Assembly (NCBI GenBank): GCA_003661125.1 | Contig: QMVO01000147.1 | Location: 1-5,331 of the forward strand | Length of the DNA stretch: 5,331 nucleotides | DNA from: Methanosarcinales archaeon | Lineage (GTDB): Archaea; Halobacteriota; Syntropharchaeia; Alkanophagales; Methanospirareceae | Direction: 5' to 3' | Shown here: piece after piece, positions 1-4,559 of the stretch | Position numbering within the stretch: position 1 is the stretch's first letter | Layout of the letters: the number at the start of each line of letters is the position of its first letter | Translations under genes and position numbers: made by a program | The notes under the pieces: model-generated | The model's database searches: none | What the model was told of the DNA's origin: nothing | The model's input: only the letters and a program-made list of their open reading frames with translations

Positions 1-95
1 CGCCAGAAACACCTGGATTCGAGGCGGTTTTCGCAATAGCTGCGATGTCTGCGATTGCGTATGCTCTGGGGAGGAGGAGACGAGAACGAAGATGA
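1..95 (+). CDS. C-terminus of a PGF-CTERM-sorted surface protein (partial, 5' end outside window)
   Basis: The frame starting at base 3 reads 30 codons to a TGA at 93-95. It ends with PETPGFEAVF, a hydrophobic stretch (AIAAMSAIAYAL) and a basic tail GRRRRERR. This three-part layout, a PGF motif followed by one transmembrane helix and an Arg-rich cytoplasmic end, is the PGF-CTERM signal. In archaea, archaeosortase A (ArtA) processes such tails and the mature protein is attached to membrane lipid. The parent protein is therefore very probably secreted and displayed at the surface, for example an S-layer-like, adhesive or binding protein. Its main body lies upstream of the window, so its function cannot be told. 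It is codirectional with the SBP array but separated from it by 163 bases containing a terminator-like hairpin, so cotranscription is uncertain. Confidence 0.85.
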   Translation, partial: PETPGFEAVFAIAAMSAIAYALGRRRRERR

Positions 96-112
96 GAATA
101 AAAGGATACCGG

Positions 113-144
113 GCTGGGCGGATTCCCAGCAACACTTTTTCTTT
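113..144 (+). terminator. Hairpin plus T-rich tract after the PGF-CTERM gene
   Basis: GCTGGG (113-118) and CCCAGC (125-130) form a perfect 6-bp stem with a 6-base loop. The T-rich stretch TTTTTCTTT follows at 136-144. It begins 18 bases after the TGA of the upstream gene, where a terminator is expected. Archaeal RNA polymerase terminates mainly on U-rich tracts and does not strictly need the hairpin, so the T tract is the stronger part of the evidence. Confidence 0.5.
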
Positions 145-240
145 AGAAAAGAAAACTAAGCCTTTACAGGCTTGCGAGGTCGTGGGCAGAGCCCCACAGT
201 GCTAAAAGAAACAGGTTCTAAAGGAAAAAGAAGCGAATGA
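145..240 (+). other. Intergenic stretch with small palindromes, probable leader of SBP gene 1
   Basis: No convincing gene is present here. Inverted repeats are AAGCCT/AGGCTT (158-163 and 168-173, loop TTAC) and GTGGG/CCCAC (182-186 and 193-197). In addition, TTTTCTTT at 137-144 can pair with AAAGAAAA at 148-155. No good archaeal TATA box was found, so the promoter of gene 1 is not located. The folds match no riboswitch I recognise. They could be a structured 5' leader, or the remnant of a short extragenic palindromic element. Confidence 0.35.
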
Positions 241-246
241 GGAGGT
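241..246 (+). promoter_or_regulatory. Ribosome-binding site of SBP gene 1
   Basis: GGAGGT lies 12 bases before the ATG at 259 and supports that start. The only internal alternative near the N-terminus is a GTG at codon 18, which would remove the basic part of the signal peptide. Confidence 0.75.
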
Positions 247-258
247 AAAAAGGAAGAG

Positions 259-1578
259 ATGAACGCAAAAGAAGGTTCTTTTGGTAAACCTTTTCTATCG
301 AAAAGGTTTGTGGGAATAGCAATTGTGCTGTGTTTGCTGTTTTTAGTGGCTATACCAGGAATTGCCGCTGAGCAAGCCACGCAAAAAGTGAGTGCATCCG
401 AAGTCACAACAGCTTCAGAAGACGATTTTGTCTTAGACATTTACGGTAACGCAAACGAAGACGATACGATTGACATGCGAGACCTAACCTACGTAAAGCT
501 GATATTCTTTGGTAAGAAACTAGAGACGGAGTTGGCAGATGCGAAATATGACGGGAAAATAAACCCGCTGGATTTTGTGCAGATAAAGCTGATCATCGTG
601 GGTAAGGAGAAGGAGCTTACACTCATCGATTCTGCGGATAGAATCGTGACCGTGAAGAAGCCAGTGGAACGTGTGGTTTCAATGTCTCTGTATTGTTATG
701 AGGCAATACGAATGTTTGGAGAACTGGATAAAATAGTCGGTATCGAAAAAAACGTTAACCAATATCCCACCTATTTCCCGGAGGGCAGTAAATTTCCGTG
801 CATTGGAGGATATCCTCCGGACGCTGAAGCAATACTTAGTCTCGAACCTGACTTAGTCGTAGGAGCGACAAGCTGGACCAAGCATCTCTATGATAAGCTC
901 TCTGATAGTGTTCCTGTAGTCGGTTTAAACTTCATGTCGCGGACACACTTTGTAGAAGAGACGGTGAAGTTTGGTTATATCATGAACAAACGAGATAAAG
1001 CAGATAATTACCTCAAAACTTTCTGTGACAAATATCTTGACACAATTAAAGCACGGACAGGAAGGCTCTCAGAGGATGAGAAACCCAAAGTGTATGTAGA
1101 GTCTTCTTTCGGAGATTACAAAGCATACGGTGGTGGCTCGGGAGCTCAAACATATATCGAGATAGCTGGTGGAAGAAATATATTTTCTGATTCGCCCAGT
1201 TACTCCGAGGTAGACCCTGAAGCGGTAATGGCGAGGAATCCCGATATTATTATCAAGCATTTGAGGAAAGGTGCTGGATATGAGACAGACGATCCGTCCG
1301 TGATAGTGGATATATGGCAGGAGATCATGAATCGTCCCGAATTGGCCAATGTTACTGCAGTGAAGAATGGAAATGTTTATATAATACACGAGGGGCTTTC
1401 TTACGGATTCGACCATCCAATAGCTATCGCATACATGGCGAAATGGTTCCATCCAGACTTGTTTACGGATTTGGACCCGCAGGCAATGCATCAGGAGTTC
1501 ATAGACAATTTTTGCCCTGGCCTAGACTTCAATGTATATGAACATGGAATATTCGTATATCCACCATTGGAAGAATAA
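259..1578 (+). CDS. Dockerin-like/FhuD-BtuF-type ABC transporter substrate-binding protein, copy 1
   Basis: This 439-aa secreted SBP probably captures a metal chelate or corrinoid outside the cell for a BtuCD-type importer; the ligand cannot be told. Residues 1-37 form a signal peptide: a basic start with K10, K15 and R16, a hydrophobic core at 17-34, and probable cleavage near A36/A37. The Cys at 25 lies inside the core and is not a lipobox. Residues 64-75 (N64, N66, D68, D72, D75) and 94-105 (D94, D98, N102, D105) are two dockerin-type calcium loops. The Peripla_BP_2 domain starts at about 120 (ELTLIDSADRIVTV). Glu190 (PDAEAILSLEPD) and Glu321 (VDPEAVMARNPD) match the two glutamates that dock BtuF/FhuD-type SBPs on permease arginines. 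The interlobe helix is about 231-272, and the tail AKWFHPDLF...HQE is shared with copies 2 and 3. Copy 1 has a longer, different N-terminus from its paralogs, which start MKTK. No lipobox or C-terminal anchor is present. The fold assignment is firm and the substrate unknown. Confidence 0.9.
   Translation: MNAKEGSFGKPFLSKRFVGIAIVLCLLFLVAIPGIAAEQATQKVSASEVTTASEDDFVLDIYGNANEDDTIDMRDLTYVKLIFFGKKLETELADAKYDGKINPLDFVQIKLIIVGKEKELTLIDSADRIVTVKKPVERVVSMSLYCYEAIRMFGELDKIVGIEKNVNQYPTYFPEGSKFPCIGGYPPDAEAILSLEPDLVVGATSWTKHLYDKLSDSVPVVGLNFMSRTHFVEETVKFGYIMNKRDKADNYLKTFCDKYLDTIKARTGRLSEDEKPKVYVESSFGDYKAYGGGSGAQTYIEIAGGRNIFSDSPSYSEVDPEAVMARNPDIIIKHLRKGAGYETDDPSVIVDIWQEIMNRPELANVTAVKNGNVYIIHEGLSYGFDHPIAIAYMAKWFHPDLFTDLDPQAMHQEFIDNFCPGLDFNVYEHGIFVYPPLEE
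267..309 (+). other. Two adjacent hairpins inside the first codons of SBP gene 1
   Basis: AAACCTTTTC (286-295) and GAAAAGGTTT (300-309) form a perfect 10-bp inverted repeat with loop TATC. Just before it, AAAAGA (267-272) can pair with TCTTTT (277-282). AACCTT (287-292) could also pair with AAGGTT (272-277), so the two folds are mutually exclusive alternatives. The element covers codons 3-17, exactly the N-terminal extension that the paralogs lack. Whether it acts in RNA or is a chance result of A/T-rich codons cannot be decided from one sequence. Confidence 0.4.
421..672 (+). repeat. Conserved 252-nt dockerin module, copy 1
   Basis: These 84 codons run from Asp55 to Arg138 of gene 1 and align without gaps to the same block in the three downstream genes. 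They cover both EF-hand loops, the GKEKELT linker and the first strand of the binding domain. The 23 codons at 445-513 encode an identical peptide in all four copies and differ from copy 2 at only 4 of 69 bases, all synonymous. Confidence 0.85.
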
Positions 1579-1616
1579 GAACATGACGACGATAGAAAGC
1601 ACAGGAACGAGCAGTG

Positions 1617-1625
1617 AGATAAAAG
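1617..1625 (+). promoter_or_regulatory. Weak TATA-like element upstream of SBP gene 2
   Basis: AGATAAAAG occupies the position equivalent to the much better TATATATAAAA of spacer B. It is a poor match to the archaeal TATA consensus. If it works, transcription would start near 1648, just ahead of the G-run hairpin. Confidence 0.3.
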
Positions 1626-1654
1626 AGAAATACGAAAGAAAGAAAGAAAGGTTT

Positions 1655-1678
1655 AGGGGGGAATTTTTTCCCTCTTTT
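1655..1678 (+). other. G-run/T-run hairpin in spacer A (terminator or leader attenuator candidate)
   Basis: GGGAA (1659-1663) pairs with TTCCC (1668-1672) over a TTTT loop. The stem can be extended outward to A1655-T1676 using two further Watson-Crick pairs and two G-U pairs. TTTT at 1675-1678 follows at once. The element is kept in spacer B with a different loop. It may end transcripts of gene 1. Because it lies downstream of the TATA-like site, it may instead be part of the leader of gene 2. Confidence 0.4.
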
Positions 1679-1695
1679 CAATCTTAAAAAATTTA

Positions 1696-1702
1696 GGAGG
1701 TG
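1696..1702 (+). promoter_or_regulatory. Ribosome-binding site of SBP gene 2
   Basis: GGAGGTG lies 11 bases before the ATG. The block from the A-tract through this site to ATGAAAAC is nearly the same before genes 2, 3 and 4. Confidence 0.8.
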
Positions 1703-1713
1703 TTAAAGAAAAA

Positions 1714-3054
1714 ATGAAAACGAAAACCAAAACATTAGCATTGGTGGAAATAGCAATCGTGCTGTGTTCGGTGTTTTTAGTGGCTTTACCTGCAATTGCC
1801 GCTGATCAAACAATGCATAGAGCAAGTGCAAACACTATCATAACAACTTCAGAAGACAATTTCGTCTTAGGCATTTACGGCAACGCAAATGAAGACGATA
1901 CGATTGACATGCGAGACCTGACCTACGTAAAGCTGATCTTCTTTGGTAAGAAACCAGAGACAGAGTTAGCAGATGCGAAATACGATGGCGAAATAAACCC
2001 ACTGGATTTTGTACAGATAAAGTTGATTATCGTGGGCAAGGAGAAGGAGCTTACGATTGTGGATGAAGTCGATAGAATCGTGACGGTAAGTATGCCAGTG
2101 GAAAGGATGGTCGTCGCATATGCCGCAACAGCGACAGTTATCAAAGCAATTGGGGCAGAGGACAAAGTGGTCGGTGTAGGATCCACCATAAAGGCTGAAA
2201 ATATGAAGATATTATTCCCAAAGTTAAGCCAACTCCCCTCCATTGGCTCCACATGGGCACCAGACGTTGAGGGTATATTAGAGCTTGAGCCTGATCTTGT
2301 GCTCATGGTTACATCAGGTAGTGCAACGGAAACGCTTGCAAAGCAGTTTGAGGGAACAGGCATACCTGTTATAGGTGCATATTGCGTCGGTCCTCTTACA
2401 TACACACAAACGGTGGAAAAGCTCGCATACATTCTTAATAAAAGAACAGAGGCTGAGAAGTACATTGATTGGTATGAAAGTTACCTAAATATAATCAAAA
2501 GCCGGACAGAAGAGCTTTCGGAAGCTGATAAGCCACGGGTATTTGATACATATAAATGGTCCGGAGCATGGAAAACTTACGGTAGGGATAATCCAAGTGT
2601 AAATCAGATAATCAAAATGGCTGGTGGTATCAATATCGCAGGAGATCTCCCCGGGAGTTGTATCGCAGTAGATCCTGAGTGGGTTATCACGGAGAATCCC
2701 TCTATCATAGTCGTGCATTCCGGATGGCCACCCCATACCTTTGGTTATGACGTAGATGACATATCAGGAGCAAAGACATTCAGAGAGGAGTTTATGAATT
2801 TATCTGAATTTAAAAACCTAAAAGCAGTGAAAGATGGAAAAGTCTATCTGATATACAGCGATGTACTGGCGTGGAGAGCATGGTTCCTTGCGCCACTTTA
2901 CTTTGCAAAGTGGTTCCATCCTAATCTCTTTGAGGATCTAAATCCAAATTCAATTCATCAGGAATGGCTGACAGAATTCATGCATATAGACTACGACGTT
3001 AAAAAGCACGGTGTATTCGTGTATCATCCCGAGGAACATCCCGAGGGACATTAA
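1714..3054 (+). CDS. Dockerin-like/FhuD-BtuF-type ABC transporter substrate-binding protein, copy 2
   Basis: This 446-aa SBP has the same architecture as its neighbours. The signal peptide is residues 1-29 (MKTKTK start, core 8-25, AIA at 27-29). Dockerin-type loops lie at 57-68 (N57, N59, D61, D65, D68) and 87-98 (D87, D91, N95, D98), and the Peripla_BP_2 domain runs from about 112. Glu186 (PDVEGILELEPD) and Glu322 (VDPEWVITENPS) occupy the permease-docking positions of BtuF/FhuD. The interlobe helix is about 230-270, and the AKWFHPNLF...HQE signature starts at 398. The ligand lobes differ strongly from copies 1 and 3: residues 131-145 have no obvious counterpart, an aromatic segment WRAWFLAPLYF (387-397) precedes the signature, and the RPELA motif of the other copies is missing. 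The C-terminus YHPEEHPEGH carries three histidines not seen in copies 1 and 3. No lipobox or C-terminal anchor is visible. The likely ligand is a metal chelate or corrinoid distinct from that of copy 1; this is inference. Confidence 0.9.
   Translation: MKTKTKTLALVEIAIVLCSVFLVALPAIAADQTMHRASANTIITTSEDNFVLGIYGNANEDDTIDMRDLTYVKLIFFGKKPETELADAKYDGEINPLDFVQIKLIIVGKEKELTIVDEVDRIVTVSMPVERMVVAYAATATVIKAIGAEDKVVGVGSTIKAENMKILFPKLSQLPSIGSTWAPDVEGILELEPDLVLMVTSGSATETLAKQFEGTGIPVIGAYCVGPLTYTQTVEKLAYILNKRTEAEKYIDWYESYLNIIKSRTEELSEADKPRVFDTYKWSGAWKTYGRDNPSVNQIIKMAGGINIAGDLPGSCIAVDPEWVITENPSIIVVHSGWPPHTFGYDVDDISGAKTFREEFMNLSEFKNLKAVKDGKVYLIYSDVLAWRAWFLAPLYFAKWFHPNLFEDLNPNSIHQEWLTEFMHIDYDVKKHGVFVYHPEEHPEGH
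1855..2106 (+). repeat. Conserved 252-nt dockerin module, copy 2
   Basis: This is the ungapped equivalent of 421-672, running from Asp48 to Arg131 of gene 2. Over the 72 codons from Asp48 to the Asp after ELTIV, it differs from copy 1 at only about six residues. The binding-domain sequence after Arg131 is hardly alignable. Confidence 0.85.
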
Positions 3055-3095
3055 GGACATGGCAGCAGAAGAGAACACAAGAACGAGCAATGTGA

Positions 3096-3106
3096 TATAT
3101 ATAAAA
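3096..3106 (+). promoter_or_regulatory. Archaeal TATA box candidate for SBP genes 3-4
   Basis: TATATATAAAA is the best match in the window to the archaeal TATA consensus. Using the usual spacing of about 25-27 bases, transcription would begin near 3128 and give a leader of roughly 85-90 bases for gene 3. Gene 4 follows gene 3 after 28 bases and would share this transcript. Confidence 0.5.
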
Positions 3107-3138
3107 GAACAGCACAAAAAACACGAAAAGTTTGTTAC

Positions 3139-3162
3139 GAGGGGGTCCATTTTTTCTCCCTC
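3139..3162 (+). other. G-run hairpin in spacer B
   Basis: GAGGGGG (3139-3145) pairs with CTCCCTC (3156-3162) in a 7-bp stem with one G-U pair and a loop containing T6. It corresponds to 1655-1678 in spacer A. The CCCTC arm and T6 are kept while the surrounding bases differ. It begins about ten bases after the predicted transcription start, so it would sit at the 5' end of the mRNA. Confidence 0.4.
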
Positions 3163-3196
3163 TTCATTCGCAAAAACAAAAAGGCTGAAAAAATTA

Positions 3197-3203
3197 GGAG
3201 GTG
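3197..3203 (+). promoter_or_regulatory. Ribosome-binding site of SBP gene 3 (decides the start)
   Basis: GGAGGTG lies 11 bases before the ATG at 3215, the same spacing as for genes 2 and 4. This fixes the start at MKTKNK rather than at the upstream in-frame ATG at 3011. Confidence 0.85.
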
Positions 3204-3214
3204 AAAAAGAAAAA

Positions 3215-4531
3215 ATGAAAACAAAAAACAAAACATTAGCGTTGGTGGAAATAGCAGTAGTGCTGTGCTCGATGTTATTAGCAGCTCTGCCTGCGATTGC
3301 TGCTGAGCAAACAACGAAAGGAGTAACTGCAAGTGCAATTATAACAACCGCTTCAGAAGACGATTACGTCTTGGGCATATACGGCAACGCAAACGAAGAC
3401 GATACGATTGACATGCGAGACTTGACATACGTAAAGCTGATATTCTTCGGCGAAAGGCAGGAGACGGAGTTAGCAGATGCGAAATACGATGGCGAAATAA
3501 ACCCACTGGATTTTGTGCAGATTAAGTTGATCATTGTGGGTAAGGAGAAGGAGCTTACAATCATCGATACCGCGGATAGAATCGTGACGGTGAAAAAGCC
3601 GCTTGAGAGGTTGATTGTCCTTTTGAGTCCTATCCTTGAACCGATGCGTTCACTCAAGTTAGAGACAGATAAAATAGTTGGTGTTGGCACATATATCAAA
3701 GAGGATAACATATACTTCCCGGAGTTTAGCGAGTGCCAAGGTCTTGGATCAGTCTCATCCCCGGATTATGAGGCGATATTGGAGCTGCATCCTGATACTG
3801 TCTGGATATATGCAAGAGTGGGCAGTTCCTCTAGCTACGAAAAGATTCAAAATACGCTAAACGAAGCAGACCCGACGATCACCGTTCTGCGGATTGATGG
3901 TTATAGACCATCGAATCACGTAGATGAAATACGAAAGATGGGCTATATCCTTGGAAAACGGAATGAAGCTGATGAGTTCCTTGATTTCTACAATGGGGTA
4001 ATGAATACAGTCAAAGAGCGAGTGGAAGAACATTCGGAAGAAGATAAACCAACGGTATACCTTGAGTGGGCTCCTTACAAAACTTGTGGCGAAGGTGCCG
4101 GATATCATGAAAAAATCATGCTGGCCGGTGGAAACAATATCTTCAGCGATCTTTCGAGCTACCCTACGGTGGATCCCGAGGAGGTGATAAAACGCGATCC
4201 CGATATTATAGTCATTGTGGCTCGAGGGAATAGTGGATACGAATCCGATGATATAACCGAACTGACCAGTTTAAGGGACGAGATCATGAGTCGACCAGAA
4301 CTGGCTGAGGTCACTGCAGTGAAGCAAGAACGGGTTTATGTGATCAGCAATGACCTCTATGGGGGAGCACAGCATTTTATTGGTATTGCGTACTTGGCAA
4401 AATGGTTCCATCCTGAGCTATTCAAAGACTTGGATCCAAAGGCAATTCATCAAGAATACCTGACAAGATTCCAAGGATTGGACTACGACCTGGATAAGCA
4501 CGGTGTATTCGTGTATCCTGAGCCGAGTTGA
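3215..4531 (+). CDS. Dockerin-like/FhuD-BtuF-type ABC transporter substrate-binding protein, copy 3
   Basis: This 438-aa secreted SBP starts MKTKNK, chosen because of the ribosome-binding site and the match to the starts of copies 2 and 4. The signal peptide is residues 1-29, with AIA at 27-29. Dockerin-type loops are 58-69 (N58, N60, D62, D66, D69) and 88-99 (D88, D92, N96, D99). The Peripla_BP_2 domain begins near 113. Glu186 (PDYEAILELHPD) and Glu322 (VDPEEVIKRDPD) are the predicted permease-docking pair. The interlobe helix is about 234-272, and the C-terminal signature AKWFHPELFKDLDPKAIHQE begins at 395. The C-lobe is closest to copy 1: both have GYE.DD followed by EIM.RPELA.VTAVK. The N-lobe after Arg132 is its own. 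Cys174 and Cys291 are not shared with copy 2. No membrane anchor is visible. It is probably cotranscribed with gene 4. The substrate is not identifiable from sequence. Confidence 0.9.
   Translation: MKTKNKTLALVEIAVVLCSMLLAALPAIAAEQTTKGVTASAIITTASEDDYVLGIYGNANEDDTIDMRDLTYVKLIFFGERQETELADAKYDGEINPLDFVQIKLIIVGKEKELTIIDTADRIVTVKKPLERLIVLLSPILEPMRSLKLETDKIVGVGTYIKEDNIYFPEFSECQGLGSVSSPDYEAILELHPDTVWIYARVGSSSSYEKIQNTLNEADPTITVLRIDGYRPSNHVDEIRKMGYILGKRNEADEFLDFYNGVMNTVKERVEEHSEEDKPTVYLEWAPYKTCGEGAGYHEKIMLAGGNNIFSDLSSYPTVDPEEVIKRDPDIIVIVARGNSGYESDDITELTSLRDEIMSRPELAEVTAVKQERVYVISNDLYGGAQHFIGIAYLAKWFHPELFKDLDPKAIHQEYLTRFQGLDYDLDKHGVFVYPEPS
3359..3610 (+). repeat. Conserved 252-nt dockerin module, copy 3
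   Basis: This block runs from Asp49 to Arg132 of gene 3 and aligns without gaps to the other three copies. Its main local difference is GERQ in place of GKK[LP] in the segment between the two loops. Confidence 0.85.
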
Positions 4532-4541
4532 AAAAAATTTA

Positions 4542-4548
4542 GGAGGTG
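4542..4548 (+). promoter_or_regulatory. Ribosome-binding site of SBP gene 4, directly after the stop of gene 3
   Basis: GGAGGTG lies 11 bases before the ATG at 4560. The whole 28-base junction is the A-tract and ribosome-binding-site block seen before genes 2 and 3. The rest of the spacer, with its TATA box and hairpin, is absent. Confidence 0.85.
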
Positions 4549-4559
4549 AAAAAGAAGAA

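Larger units (their letters stand above)
1576..1713 (+). repeat. Spacer A, homologous to spacer B between genes 2 and 3
   Basis: From the TAA of gene 1 to the ATG of gene 2 this spacer can be aligned, with indels, to 3052-3214. Shared landmarks in order are TAAG.ACATG, GAACGAGCA.TG, an A-rich stretch, a G-run, T6, CCCTCTT and AATTTAGGAGGTG or AATTAGGAGGTG. The duplication unit of the array therefore included intergenic DNA. A (GAAA)4 microsatellite at 1634-1650 is specific to this copy. Confidence 0.7.
3052..3214 (+). repeat. Spacer B, homologous to spacer A
   Basis: This is the second copy of the intergenic unit described at 1576-1713. It is longer because of small A-rich insertions and holds a cleaner TATA box. 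The start of gene 3 is at 3215. The same frame is open upstream to an ATG at 3011 inside gene 2, but those 68 codons are spacer sequence and the tail of gene 2 in another frame, not protein. Confidence 0.7.

Noticed and set aside
158..222. Possible tRNA or riboswitch
   Set aside because: GGTTCTAAAGGA at 214-225 slightly recalls a T arm, but no acceptor stem or anticodon arm can be built, and cobalamin-riboswitch core boxes are absent.
295..345. Lipoprotein signal in the SBPs
   Set aside because: The Cys in the sequence AIVLC is in mid-core, is preceded by Leu rather than Gly, Ala or Ser, and is followed by more hydrophobic residues and a standard AIA-type cleavage site.
156..440. Minus-strand open frame spanning the leader and start of gene 1
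   Set aside because: It runs against the clear signal peptide, ribosome-binding site and dockerin module of gene 1 and resembles no known protein.
1069..1491. Antisense open frame of 140 codons in gene 1, and shorter overlapping frames such as 1314-1541
   Set aside because: They lie inside a strong SBP gene with intact family motifs and have no independent support.
1923..2465. Long antisense open frame (180 codons) across gene 2
   Set aside because: Similar antisense frames recur opposite the dockerin module of other copies because the sense sequence is conserved. There is no ribosome-binding site and no recognisable protein.
3011..3214. A 68-residue N-terminal extension of gene 3 starting at an upstream in-frame ATG
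   Set aside because: It overlaps gene 2 in another frame, lacks a ribosome-binding site, covers the spacer homologous to 1576-1713, and would bury the signal peptide that begins at MKTKNK. The GGAGGTG at 3197 fixes the start at 3215.
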